From Candidatus Heimdallarchaeota archaeon (GTDB lineage: Archaea; Asgardarchaeota; Heimdallarchaeia; JABLTI01), in contig JAGXNT010000031.1 of the NCBI GenBank assembly GCA_019894765.1, forward strand, positions 1-64,000: 64,000 nt of DNA, given 5' to 3'. Each line of letters starts with the position of its first letter. The stretch's first letter is position 1. Both the position numbers and the translations under genes were made by a program. Positions 25,787-34,809 of the stretch are shown piece by piece. Under the pieces are notes generated by a model that worked only from the letters and a program-made list of their open reading frames with translations, was not told the DNA's origin and made no database searches.

Positions 25787-27705
25787 AATGAAGATGCAGT
25801 TCCATCTTCTTTTCTTTTTTTAAATATTATTAGGAGTAATGTAGTTGTAACAATTAGTGTAAACAAATGATTTTGAATACTAAATCCAATTGTAGGTGTA
25901 CCTATATCATAACCAGCTATTCTCATATATTTTTTAGCTTCTTCTAGATTGTAATCATAGCTAATTATGTCTGGATTACACCAGACACCCAATTTATAGA
26001 AAATGGGATTATCAACAATTTTATACAACCCACGATGGATGATATTATTAATTTCTGCTCGATTAATTGCATAACTAATCGCTTTTCTTATTGCCAAGCC
26101 TTTGGTTATTGACTCGTCTCCAGGTGCTGGTGAACGACTGCCAATATTTGCTCTTACCTCTCGCATATTATAAGCGAAAAGAACCATATCTTTCATTATA
26201 TCACTTTGGTAACCATAATTAGGATTCAGTAGAAAAGCATCTGTTGGAGCAGGGAAAGAACTAAAATCAATGATATCGAGTAATCCAGCTTCGAATTGTA
26301 CTTGTGCTATTTCATGATCGGGTATTATCTTTATACGTAATTGATTCAACCCTCCTGCAAAATCACCGAATCGATTCTCCCAATCGAGGTTAGGATCATT
26401 CGTTATGCTAGAATTTAACCACCAACAATCACTCCTAACTCCTAAAATTGTTTCAACTCCCTCTTGAAAATTTGTTAAGTTAAACAGACCTGTCCCGAAT
26501 CCATTCACAGCGAAAGTTGACCAAGAAGTATGATTTACATAAGGTGTTATACCATCAGCTAATTGCGTTTGATTTAGGTAATGTTCAGGCAAGATCTCTT
26601 CATTTAGTGAATTAAATATTGGTGCGAAAGGCTCGTTTTCTGATGTATCTGGATCACCATCAATAAAAATATCCAAAGTATTTTGGTCTACTAATTTCAT
26701 GTCCTCAATCCAATTAAACATCTCTATTTTGTTTGACATTTTTGACCAATAATAGAAGGTGAAAAATACATCCTTTGCATCAAGGTATTCATTCGGGAAG
26801 AATCCATCCGGATCAACTTGCCATTTTATACCTTCTCTTATTTTTATTCGCATATGAGTATCATTTATCATCTCATAGCTTTCAGCTAGATGAGGCCAAA
26901 TACTCATATCATTATCAATCCAAACAAGGGGTTCCATGATAAGTTTTGTAATGAATGCTGATTGTGCATCAGCATGTGTTAGGGGGTTTAAGTCGCTCCA
27001 AGAATAGAAATCATTGATTACAATTTCACTTGTACTTATTTGTCCTGTATGACTGGCGTCCCAACCCATTTTTCCCCAAGATTGAAGAAGTCCATCCGAT
27101 ATATTGTAACCGGTCAATTCATTCCAATAAAAATCATATTCTTTGGTAGCAAAGAGTGGTTGCAATGGAAGAATTTTATCCATCATATAATCTTGCCACG
27201 CCCAGTAGTGTTGAATTCTTTCTGACGAATCTGCTGGGGTCATTAATTTTCCTTGTTGCAAATACCATTCATTTATTCCTGTTCCTAAGTCTTCATCCCA
27301 GTCCATACTTGTATGATATCCCCATACATTTAATGAACCGTTTTCATTGTAGACTCCAGTAAAATCTGGATCTATATAACTGATAGAACTTGAGAAACCA
27401 AAACAGGCAATGTCAAAATCCCTAAAGGCAATAAGTTCTCCAACAAAGGTAGGCAAACAACTAACAATTACATCTACATTTATTCTAATTCGTTCTAAGT
27501 GTTGTATAAGAAAATTCAAGTAATCCGCCCGTATGCCGCCAGAGGTAGTTGTCTTTGCAACTAGTGTAAAAAATGGTTCATTTTCCTCAGCACTGATATC
27601 TTGAACAGTTGTAGAACTCATTAGAATTATCGATATAAGAAATGCAACAGTTATTGTTTGCTTAAATCTTAATTTCCTCATTCCCATTAACCATCTACTA
27701 GTCAT
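25783..27705 (-). CDS. SBP_bac_5-type solute-binding protein with circularly permuted lobes
   Basis: A 640-residue secreted protein: signal anchor 14-31, C-terminal helix 613-628 plus KKRK. Residues 57-200 (IRADYLNFLIQHLERIRINVDVIV in two parts, PTFVGELIAFRDFDIACFGF, ADSSERIQHYWAWQDYMMDKILPLQPLF) are the part that normally ends SBP_bac_5 proteins. Residues 228-606 then give the normal beginning and middle: LNPLTHADAQ, MEPLVWIDNDMSIWPHLAES, REGIKWQ, AKDVFFTFYYW, RKAISYAINRAEINN, and finally NLEEAKKYMRIAGYD, after which the C-lobe would be expected but a membrane helix follows. It would bind peptides, sugars or similar outside the cell. No permease genes are adjacent. TATA at 27732-27743 fits leaderless translation from ATG 27705. 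Confidence 0.83.
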   Translation of the reverse strand: MTSRWLMGMRKLRFKQTITVAFLISIILMSSTTVQDISAEENEPFFTLVAKTTTSGGIRADYLNFLIQHLERIRINVDVIVSCLPTFVGELIAFRDFDIACFGFSSSISYIDPDFTGVYNENGSLNVWGYHTSMDWDEDLGTGINEWYLQQGKLMTPADSSERIQHYWAWQDYMMDKILPLQPLFATKEYDFYWNELTGYNISDGLLQSWGKMGWDASHTGQISTSEIVINDFYSWSDLNPLTHADAQSAFITKLIMEPLVWIDNDMSIWPHLAESYEMINDTHMRIKIREGIKWQVDPDGFFPNEYLDAKDVFFTFYYWSKMSNKIEMFNWIEDMKLVDQNTLDIFIDGDPDTSENEPFAPIFNSLNEEILPEHYLNQTQLADGITPYVNHTSWSTFAVNGFGTGLFNLTNFQEGVETILGVRSDCWWLNSSITNDPNLDWENRFGDFAGGLNQLRIKIIPDHEIAQVQFEAGLLDIIDFSSFPAPTDAFLLNPNYGYQSDIMKDMVLFAYNMREVRANIGSRSPAPGDESITKGLAIRKAISYAINRAEINNIIHRGLYKIVDNPIFYKLGVWCNPDIISYDYNLEEAKKYMRIAGYDIGTPTIGFSIQNHLFTLIVTTTLLLIIFKKRKEDGTASSF

Positions 27706-27731
27706 CTACCAAAGTTATGTAACCCTCGAAG

Positions 27732-27743
27732 GTTTATATAGGT
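27732..27743 (-). promoter_or_regulatory. TATA box of the solute-binding protein gene
   Basis: On the minus strand the sequence reads CCTATATAAACC, about 30 bases before ATG 27705: strong archaeal TATA spacing for a leaderless transcript. Confidence 0.6.
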
Positions 27744-27752
27744 TTTTACTAA

Positions 27753-27763
27753 ATTATTTTAAG
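27753..27763 (+). promoter_or_regulatory. TATA-like element of the alpha/beta hydrolase gene
   Basis: ATTATTTTAAG lies 22-32 bases before ATG 27785, consistent with a leaderless transcript. It is back to back with the promoter of the solute-binding protein. Confidence 0.5.
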
Positions 27764-27784
27764 TTGCTAATTAGAATATAGGTT

Positions 27785-28474
27785 ATGTCTTTTATAAATA
27801 ATAATGGTATAAAGATAAGTTATTCAATTATTGATGAATGTGACGGCGATTATTTACTGCTTCACACAGGACTAAATTCTACAAAAGAAGCTTGGATAGA
27901 ACTAAGTTATACTGAAGAACTCAAAAAGCATTTCAAAATCGTTTTAATTGATCCTAGAGGACACGGTGAAAGTGATAAACCTCGAGACTTGAAAAAATAT
28001 TCTTTCAAATTAATGGCGGATGATGTTGTTGCTCTTCTTGATAATTTGGAAATTAAGAGGGTTCATTTCTTTGGTTACTCATTAGGAGGACTTGTTGGTT
28101 GGCAAATGATAAATTATTATCCAGAGAGATTATTATCCTTAGTCGCAGGTGGTAGTCGAGTAAAATTTCCTCCGGACAGACCTAATGCCTTTCTAAGATT
28201 ATCATTTTTACAGGAAGGACCCATTGAAAATGCTGATACACCAACACAACCTTATGATATCGAGCATCTTTTACCAAATATCAAGCTACCAGTTCTTACA
28301 TTTGTTGGAGACAAAGACACATCATGTTATCCTTTTGTTGATGAGTATTCTAAATTAATCCCAAATTGTACAACCTTTGTTTTGCCTGACTTAAATCATC
28401 CCCAAACCATGATGGATAAGGAACAAGTTCTTCCGAGAGTATTGGCGTTTCTTAAAGAGTACTCTACTAAATAA
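27785..28474 (+). CDS. Alpha/beta-hydrolase
   Basis: A 229-residue enzyme. Oxyanion region LLLHTGLNS, then VLIDPRGHGESDKP, nucleophile elbow GYSLGG (Ser about 102), acid in TFVGDKDTSCY and His in LPDLNHPQTM: a full Ser-Asp-His triad. The lid is very short (about 30 residues between strands 6 and 7), so the protein is smaller than most family members. Substrate unknown; a carboxylesterase or small-ester hydrolase is likely. Cytosolic. Confidence 0.87.
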   Translation: MSFINNNGIKISYSIIDECDGDYLLLHTGLNSTKEAWIELSYTEELKKHFKIVLIDPRGHGESDKPRDLKKYSFKLMADDVVALLDNLEIKRVHFFGYSLGGLVGWQMINYYPERLLSLVAGGSRVKFPPDRPNAFLRLSFLQEGPIENADTPTQPYDIEHLLPNIKLPVLTFVGDKDTSCYPFVDEYSKLIPNCTTFVLPDLNHPQTMMDKEQVLPRVLAFLKEYSTK

Positions 28475-28580
28475 GATTAAGAAAAAATACTTAACAAATT
28501 AGTTTAAATAATAATTGCTTATGGTTAACACACAAACCTAATATCTTCATTATGTTATTTCTTTAATTGGAGGGTAATAA

Positions 28581-29117
28581 TTGAGCAATCCGGAACTAGA
28601 TAGTGAAGAAGCTATTATTAAAATGCGAGAAGAACCAGCTTTTGACAGAATAAAAAGTGAAATACTTACACTGTTCGCTGAAAACAGGGGAATGATTTTA
28701 GCCACTTCTTTAAACGATAGAGTGACAGCTCGACATGTATCCTTTGTTAATGATGATTTAGACATCTATTTTACATCATGGGATCATAATAGAAAGATAG
28801 TACAAATGAAAGGGAATCCGAATGTAGCTTTAAGCTTGTATAATGTACAAATAGAAGGGAAAGCAGAAGTTCTTAGTTCGGTGTTTGAGGAGGACTACAA
28901 AAAAATTAGTGATTTGTTTAGGGCAAAGTTTGGACCAATTTGGTTAGATAGATTTTCCCATATCAAAGAATTAATTCTTGTGAAAGTAACACCTGAAAAA
29001 ATAGTCAAATTTGAAACCATCCATAAAAGATTCCAGCTTCAATATGTCGATTGTAAGAATATGAAAGTTTTTCAAATGAGACTTGAAGATAAAAACCATC
29101 CAAATTATCCATATTAG
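28581..29117 (+). CDS. Pyridoxamine-phosphate-oxidase-like flavin-binding protein
   Basis: A 178-residue split-barrel protein: ENRGMILATSLNDRVTARHVSF, DLDIYFTSWDHNRKIVQMKGNPNVAL in two parts, then VQIEGKAEVL and ILVKVTPEKIVKFE. The family binds FMN, F420 or haem and reduces small substrates; bona fide PNPOx residues are not all visible, so vitamin B6 synthesis is not implied. The start TTG 28581 is set by GGAGGG at 28569-28574. Confidence 0.8.
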   Translation: MSNPELDSEEAIIKMREEPAFDRIKSEILTLFAENRGMILATSLNDRVTARHVSFVNDDLDIYFTSWDHNRKIVQMKGNPNVALSLYNVQIEGKAEVLSSVFEEDYKKISDLFRAKFGPIWLDRFSHIKELILVKVTPEKIVKFETIHKRFQLQYVDCKNMKVFQMRLEDKNHPNYPY

Positions 29118-29262
29118 TCAGAAAGATTTTCCACAAAGATTACAATACACATTTTTGAATGTAAACATCACCCATGATTAAATGTTATGATTTCTTTTGA
29201 ATCCTTTTACATCAAAACTAATAGATTAAAAAGCATATGTAAAAAGGAATGAGATTTCCTTT

Positions 29263-31311
29263 CTACAATTGTATTGTTGCTGTAACAGGCATATGGTCAG
29301 AGGAATGAGCATCTCTTACAACTCTGCAATCAGTCAATGTAATATCAGATGAAATGAAAATAAAGTCAATATGATTTGTTGGATCTTGCCAATTATTTGT
29401 ATAACCACCGTATCCTTGATCATCTATACCAGTTGGCCACACAGTAATCCAAGCATCATCTAATACAGAAGTAGTTAGATTATATTGTAATGACAATGGT
29501 ATAAAATTAAAGTCACCAAGTAAAATCGTATTGCTTTTACCTGTTGTTAGTTCTACTATTTTTTCAGCCTGTTTTTCTTTGTCATACTCATCTTCACCAA
29601 AATGAGTGACAAATACGTTGAATGTTCTTGAATCAACAGTTATTTGTGCTTCAATTGTTGCTGTTTGTTCTCCTTCACTATACATATAATGGGTTAAGGT
29701 GTTTCTGATTGGATATTTAGATAGCAAAGCAATCCCAAATGTACCCGTAACCGTCTTTGGTCCGAAGTATGAATATAAGTGCAGTTTATTTGCGATAAAA
29801 CGAACAATATCACCATTTCCACTAGATATTCTACAAGTATCAGATTCTTGTAAACCAATTATATCAGCATCAATTTCCTTTATATCGGCTAAAATTCCTG
29901 TGAAATTAAATTTCCCATCTATATCAAATCCTTGTTGTATGTTAAATGTTACAACTTTCAAAGTAGTAGCAGTTCCTGATGGCACAGAAGGAAATGGTGA
30001 GGTTGCTATTGCACCTACAATTGTCCCAATAAAAATTACTCCAATTATTGACACAAGAATCTGTTTTCTTAATTTTGATTGAATAAATGTTTTACTAAAA
30101 TTAATCGTTTCTTTCTTAACAATCAGAACAGGTAGAACAGCTGCTAATGCTACAAACATCAAAACAAACCAATGTTTATTTCTAAAGAATGGTCCAACAA
30201 CAGGGATGTAATCATATGCTATTGTGAAGATAAAACCGAATATTGTTAAAAGAAAGAAGAATGCGCCTATTGCAAAACTTCCGCCAATTTTTCTCAAAGT
30301 AGGTTTACTCTCAATCAATTCCCGAACTAATAATGTGAAATCAATTAAGATAATCGGGGAAAGAATAATCATGAAATAAAGGAATATTTGTCTTAGAACA
30401 GCATATTGTGGTTGATAAATTACAAATATAATTGTGAAAACAGTAACAAATAAGCTATTCCATAACCAAAGAATCCAAGATTCTAATTTACTTATTAATT
30501 GTGGTTTAACAATTCCTACAATTACATATGCAACGATCATAATCATTAGTAAAATAACAATTCCAAGATAATTTCCTTCAACTGACCTCGAAATAACTGC
30601 TGGACTACTAAAAGAATAATAAACCAATACCAGAATACTGATTATTCCAAAAGATAATCCAAGTATTTTTCCAAAATTTCTTGTTGTTTTTCCTGAAAAA
30701 GTTTCTTCTATTGAAGTACTATCATCATTTATTGTATCTGATTCATTTCGATCAATTGAGGATTTTTTAAGAAAACCAATCATCATAATTGTTGCAATAA
30801 CTCCCAAAATCCAACCAAAAACTTGGAACCAACTAAACATTGTGATATCGAGAGTTGATCCTATTGTTCTAAAGAGAATTGAGAGAGCTAAACCAATAGC
30901 CAATCCAATTCCTAAATTTAGTGCCTTTCTTTCCTGGAAATTTTCTTCGTTATTAGTTTTCTTAGCAAGATAAGCAGGGAAGATTATCAGGAAAGCTCCC
31001 ACTCCTATTCCAGCAAATATGGCTTTTACAGCAGCGATTTTGATTATAGTTTCAATCAATCTACTTATGATCATAACTTCTCCAAGAATAACCCATAAAA
31101 TTTCTGAGAAGCTCTTGAAGAATAACAACACGATAGATGAGAATAAGAACAAAACAATAATCACATAAGCATTCAAAGATTGCGTTAAGAGATTAAGTGC
31201 AAATATAGAACTTATCAAATCTGTGATCAATTGAAAGAAAAATAAAAATATTATACTCAATAAAATTATATCAGAGTAACTTTTCTTAAAAAATGATTTA
31301 AAGACAGCCAT
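29263..31311 (-). CDS. Cwh43/PGAP2IP-like polytopic membrane protein with EEP domain
   Basis: A 682-residue protein. Residues 10-445 contain about a dozen transmembrane helices; residues 455-682 are an endonuclease/exonuclease/phosphatase domain. EEP motifs: VVTFNIQQGFD, IIGLQESDT (metal Glu), YFGPKTVTGTFGIALLSKYP, FVTHFGED, LLGDFNF (Asp/Asn) and SSDHMPV (catalytic His). The combination and the GLQESDT...GPKTVTGTFG stretch resemble the C-terminal part of eukaryotic Cwh43/PGAP2-interacting protein, which remodels GPI-anchor lipids, and bacterial homologs. Lipid-linked phosphodiester cleavage on the outer membrane face is my inference. AGGAGAT precedes the ATG. Single gene. Confidence 0.8.
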   Translation of the reverse strand: MAVFKSFFKKSYSDIILLSIIFLFFFQLITDLISSIFALNLLTQSLNAYVIIVLFLFSSIVLLFFKSFSEILWVILGEVMIISRLIETIIKIAAVKAIFAGIGVGAFLIIFPAYLAKKTNNEENFQERKALNLGIGLAIGLALSILFRTIGSTLDITMFSWFQVFGWILGVIATIMMIGFLKKSSIDRNESDTINDDSTSIEETFSGKTTRNFGKILGLSFGIISILVLVYYSFSSPAVISRSVEGNYLGIVILLMIMIVAYVIVGIVKPQLISKLESWILWLWNSLFVTVFTIIFVIYQPQYAVLRQIFLYFMIILSPIILIDFTLLVRELIESKPTLRKIGGSFAIGAFFFLLTIFGFIFTIAYDYIPVVGPFFRNKHWFVLMFVALAAVLPVLIVKKETINFSKTFIQSKLRKQILVSIIGVIFIGTIVGAIATSPFPSVPSGTATTLKVVTFNIQQGFDIDGKFNFTGILADIKEIDADIIGLQESDTCRISSGNGDIVRFIANKLHLYSYFGPKTVTGTFGIALLSKYPIRNTLTHYMYSEGEQTATIEAQITVDSRTFNVFVTHFGEDEYDKEKQAEKIVELTTGKSNTILLGDFNFIPLSLQYNLTTSVLDDAWITVWPTGIDDQGYGGYTNNWQDPTNHIDFIFISSDITLTDCRVVRDAHSSDHMPVTATIQL

Positions 31312-31468
31312 TTCGATCTCCTGTTATACCAATAATATTATTTTCTACCTAAAGATTAGTTTTTCTCTATTTTGTGTGGTTTTTTGGTTTAATGTCTTAT
31401 TTTAAGATAAAAATTCCGAGAGAAAGATTTTTCCCTTCATAATTTAATTCAATAATAGGAGGGATTCC

Positions 31469-32179
31469 TTGGAATACCAATTTCTCAAATACGGGGAAAG
31501 TAAGAAATGGGGGAAATGCATACATATAGATCTATTCAAGAAAAAAACATGTTCATATGATTGTGTGTATTGCGGTGACGGTCCAACAGAGTTTAAAACG
31601 ATAGAGAGAGTCTTTACTGCCCCTGTTAATAGAATATTTCAAGAAATTAGTGATCATATCGAGAAAAATGGAGAACCGAATTATATCTGGTATAGTTGTA
31701 AAGGTGAACCAACTCTCTACCTTCTTTACGGTGCTTTAAACAAAAAAATCAAAGCAGCTTATCCGAAAGTAAAACTTGCTTCTTGGACAAACTGTACTTT
31801 AATGTGTAGAGAGGATGTTTGTGAGGCTTTAAATCTCTGTGACCTAATTATTGCAGATTTGGACGGAGTAATTGAAGAAGAATTCCAAAGAATAAATAGA
31901 CCGCATCAAAAACTAATACTGGATGAAATAACTTCGAAACTTTTAGAATTTAGAAAGGGTTATGAAGGAATTTTTTGGTTGCATACAGTATTTCTTAAAG
32001 ACTTTAATGATTCAAATGAAAGCTTAAAAGCACTAAAGAAATACTTGTTAAAAGTTAAACCTGACGTATTCTATATCTCCTTAGGAATTAGAGGTGCAGA
32101 GGCACCACTGTCTGAAGATTTTAAAATAAATCTTGAAAAGCAATTGGAAACAGTGCCTTTCAAGTATCAATATGAGTAA
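31469..32179 (+). CDS. Radical SAM protein (COG0731-like)
   Basis: A 236-residue enzyme. The cluster motif CSYDCVYCG (CxxxCxxC) is at about residues 28-36, preceded by HIDLFKKKT. Further motifs are IWYSCKGEPTLY (the GEP motif) and NCTLMCREDVCEAL. No C-terminal SPASM cluster is present. It resembles small Fe-S oxidoreductases of the COG0731 group, whose best-known relative is the wybutosine enzyme Taw1, but it is shorter and lacks that enzyme's N-terminal cluster. The start is TTG at 31469 with AGGAGGG upstream. Product unknown. Confidence 0.82.
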   Translation: MEYQFLKYGESKKWGKCIHIDLFKKKTCSYDCVYCGDGPTEFKTIERVFTAPVNRIFQEISDHIEKNGEPNYIWYSCKGEPTLYLLYGALNKKIKAAYPKVKLASWTNCTLMCREDVCEALNLCDLIIADLDGVIEEEFQRINRPHQKLILDEITSKLLEFRKGYEGIFWLHTVFLKDFNDSNESLKALKKYLLKVKPDVFYISLGIRGAEAPLSEDFKINLEKQLETVPFKYQYE

Positions 32180-32187
32180 AGCCATTG

Positions 32188-33045
32188 TTAAGGATTAAAT
32201 TTATCCCAAAATTCTTTCGATGGATGACGCAAATCATAGTCAACACGAATGTCGTGAATTACTCGAGAGCAATATGGATCCCCTAGAGCAATTGTATGCT
32301 CCATTGTTAAGATGAAATTTTCATTATGGAATTTTACAGATCCATAATCACCATAACAACAAATATAGTACTTTATCTCTTGATCTGGTAAATGTTCTAA
32401 TACATCTACCCACATGCAGTTTTCGTTTTTGTATGCGTATTTTCCTTCATTGATGAGACCAGTAACTATTACCCAATCACTTGGTTTTTCTTTTGGTTCA
32501 ATTCGCTTTTCAAAAAGTGTCTTAACATCAGGATAACTATTTTCTCTGTTCTTTTTAGCTTCATTATAGTAGTGAGTAACATACTGCTTGTAGAGCTTTA
32601 TTGCTTCCTCTCTACCTATTGTCTCTATTAAGGAGAACAAATTGTAATATCTTGGATGGAGAAATGATAATAATTGATTTTTATTCGGAATTTTGATTTT
32701 GTCCTTCTTCCAATTGACAGTATCAGGAATCTGATGTAATTGCAGATAGTAATTCAAACTCAACTTTGCTAATTCTGTGTGCTTCTCTAACAATTGGAAA
32801 TCAACAAACACTTCTTTCATATCGATTTTCTTCTTGCTAATAGCATCCTCTTTTACTAGCTTCTTGTAGTTCTTTGAGAGATTGCTTACAAATTTCTCTA
32901 AAAAGTCAAGATTTTTCTTTTCAATGAATTCCATTATGAAATTCAATCGTTTCAAAGGTTCTCTTCTTGCAAAATCAAATGGTTGAACTTCCACTAGTTC
33001 TTCCATATAATTTGGATTCAATTCACCTAACCGATATTTCTTCAT
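32188..33045 (-). CDS. L-2-amino-thiazoline-4-carboxylate-hydrolase-like protein
   Basis: About 285 residues. The C-terminal half has EHLPDQEIKYYICCYGDYG, ILTMEHTIALGDPYCSRVI, the conserved Cys, Asp and (E/D)G(D)xxC pattern of the ATC hydrolase family (opening of thiazoline rings in cysteine synthesis). The N-terminal helical half (1-140) is less conserved. ATG 33045 (KKYRLGELNP) is preferred to the in-frame start at 33078. Many members in anaerobes have unknown substrates. Its end is nine bases from that of the convergent radical SAM gene. Confidence 0.7.
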   Translation of the reverse strand: MKKYRLGELNPNYMEELVEVQPFDFARREPLKRLNFIMEFIEKKNLDFLEKFVSNLSKNYKKLVKEDAISKKKIDMKEVFVDFQLLEKHTELAKLSLNYYLQLHQIPDTVNWKKDKIKIPNKNQLLSFLHPRYYNLFSLIETIGREEAIKLYKQYVTHYYNEAKKNRENSYPDVKTLFEKRIEPKEKPSDWVIVTGLINEGKYAYKNENCMWVDVLEHLPDQEIKYYICCYGDYGSVKFHNENFILTMEHTIALGDPYCSRVIHDIRVDYDLRHPSKEFWDKFNP

Positions 33046-33227
33046 TCTAATTACCCATTTTCTTTTATACAAGAGCAAATATAAGAATTCTCATTATTTG
33101 AGAAATTAACTGTAATTTTTCCAAGAAATATTCTAGTTTTTTTGCTCAAAAAAACCTAATTTATTATAAAGTATAATATTTGATTATACATGTTATAATG
33201 CAGTAAGTTTCATAGGTGTAAGGATTA

Positions 33228-33887
33228 ATGCCAAATCAGAATAATGAAAAGCAAGAACTTGAGCTGATTATTCTACCTGAACCTGACAAAAAAGGTGGAA
33301 AAACCATTTTGGAGGTACTTCAACTCAGACAAACAAATCGAATCATTAGCTCAGAAGAGCTTCCTATACAGATTCTATCAAATCTTCTCTGGGCTGCTTT
33401 TGGAGTGAACCGTGAAAAGACATCAGTTAGGAATTCGGGAAGAACTGCACCGTCCGCCAGCAACTCACAGGAAATTGATCTATATGTTGTGCTAAAGGAG
33501 GGTGTTTACTTATATGAGGTTACACACCAATTGAAGCTAGTCCTACTAGGAGACTATCGAGAGATGTGTAGTAGATGGTCAGCTGCAGAACGTACTGGTA
33601 TCGCACCATTAAATATCATCTATATTGCAGACCTTTCTCGCTATGATCTTGGACCAAACCAACCAGATCCACACATTGGAGAAACAGAGATACAGAAATC
33701 CTACTATTACACAGATACGGGATTCATAGCCCAGAATGTTTACCTATTTGCTGCATCTGAAGGATTGGCCGCTTGGTTCCATAATTGCGATAAAATCAGA
33801 ATTTCTAAGGAGTTGAAATTACGTCCAGAACAAATTATACTATTTGCACATACTATCGGTTTCCCAGAGCAAAGGAGTGGTGAGTGA
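33228..33887 (+). CDS. SagB-type nitroreductase-like flavoprotein
   Basis: A 219-residue protein with the SagB/ThcOx layout: LELIILPEPDKKGG leader, LEVLQLRQTNR, LPIQILSNLLWAAFGVNR, GRTAPSASNSQEIDLYVVL, VYLYEVTHQLKL, then GFIAQNVYLFAASEGL and FAHTIGFPE. This class binds FMN and includes dehydrogenases of azoline peptides, but most stand-alone copies are uncharacterised. No precursor peptide or cyclodehydratase gene is nearby. The DUF362 gene follows four bases after its stop, a consistent partner here. Confidence 0.85.
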   Translation: MPNQNNEKQELELIILPEPDKKGGKTILEVLQLRQTNRIISSEELPIQILSNLLWAAFGVNREKTSVRNSGRTAPSASNSQEIDLYVVLKEGVYLYEVTHQLKLVLLGDYREMCSRWSAAERTGIAPLNIIYIADLSRYDLGPNQPDPHIGETEIQKSYYYTDTGFIAQNVYLFAASEGLAAWFHNCDKIRISKELKLRPEQIILFAHTIGFPEQRSGE

Positions 33888-33891
33888 GTAA

Positions 33892-34716
33892 ATGCCTTCT
33901 ATTGTTGCTTTAGTTAAAGGAGAACGCGGTCTTGAGCCCGTTTATCGAGCTATTGACCTGATTCCGTTTGAAGAAGCTCTTGGACCTTATGATACTGTTC
34001 TTGTAAAGCCAAACCTCATCACAAGTCATACCTATGAGACTGGAATAACCACTGATCCTATAGTCGTGGAAGCAATAATCACGAAAGTACAAGAACTTGG
34101 TAAGAAAGCAATTGTGGTTGAAACAGATGGAGGAATTACCTCACCAGACGACGCAATCCATAAAACGGGCATGATGGAAGTTATTGAACGACTTGGTTCT
34201 GAGTACATCAATATGCGTAAACTTGATGAAAAAGTTGAGCTAAAAGTAGCGAATCACCGTGCGATAAAGAAGTTCAAAGTTGCCAAACTTGCAGTGGATT
34301 CAGCAATCATCACTGTACCTTCCATGAAGACTCTACATCATACATCTATCACAATGGGTTTAAAGAACATGTTTGGGATGCTCACAACCAGAAATAAATT
34401 TTCACTTCACATACATGGTATGAATAAAGTAATCTATGATGTATGCAAAACATTGCCACCCACTCTAAGTATTATAGATGGTTTCTATGCTAAATCTGGT
34501 GGTGGACCATGGACTGGTGACCCAATCAAAATGGACACTATTATAGCAAGTGTTGACCCCGTTGCTGCTGACGCAACTGGTGCAAGATGCATCGGTATTG
34601 ACCCACAAACAATAGATCACGTTCGCTGGCTACACGAATCTGGTATGGGTGAAATTAACGACATTGAAATTGTCGGGAACAACATTGACGATGTATACCA
34701 AAAATGGGATCTTTAG
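33892..34716 (+). CDS. DUF362 protein
   Basis: A 274-residue protein: VLVKPNLITSHTYETGITTDP near the start, IVVETDGGITSPDDAI, SAIITVPSMKTLHHTSITMGLKN in two parts, GMLTTRNK, and SVDPVAADATGARCIGID. This is the DUF362 family, often fused to ferredoxin domains; this copy has no Fe-S motif. Coupled to the SagB-type gene (four-base gap), it may act with it on one substrate. GC content here is visibly higher than in flanking genes (for example CGCGGTCTTGAGCCCG). Confidence 0.82.
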   Translation: MPSIVALVKGERGLEPVYRAIDLIPFEEALGPYDTVLVKPNLITSHTYETGITTDPIVVEAIITKVQELGKKAIVVETDGGITSPDDAIHKTGMMEVIERLGSEYINMRKLDEKVELKVANHRAIKKFKVAKLAVDSAIITVPSMKTLHHTSITMGLKNMFGMLTTRNKFSLHIHGMNKVIYDVCKTLPPTLSIIDGFYAKSGGGPWTGDPIKMDTIIASVDPVAADATGARCIGIDPQTIDHVRWLHESGMGEINDIEIVGNNIDDVYQKWDL

Positions 34717-34809
34717 ATTTTTTCTATAGAAGATTTTCTATAAACAGAGTCAATAATTGCAGAAAAACCCTTCACACAAAATATATATGAAAAGAGACAA
34801 GAAAAGACT

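Noticed and set aside
25783..27705. Two separate genes or a frameshift explaining the odd lobe order
   Set aside because: The frame is continuous with one signal peptide and one anchor, and the break falls exactly at the lobe boundary.
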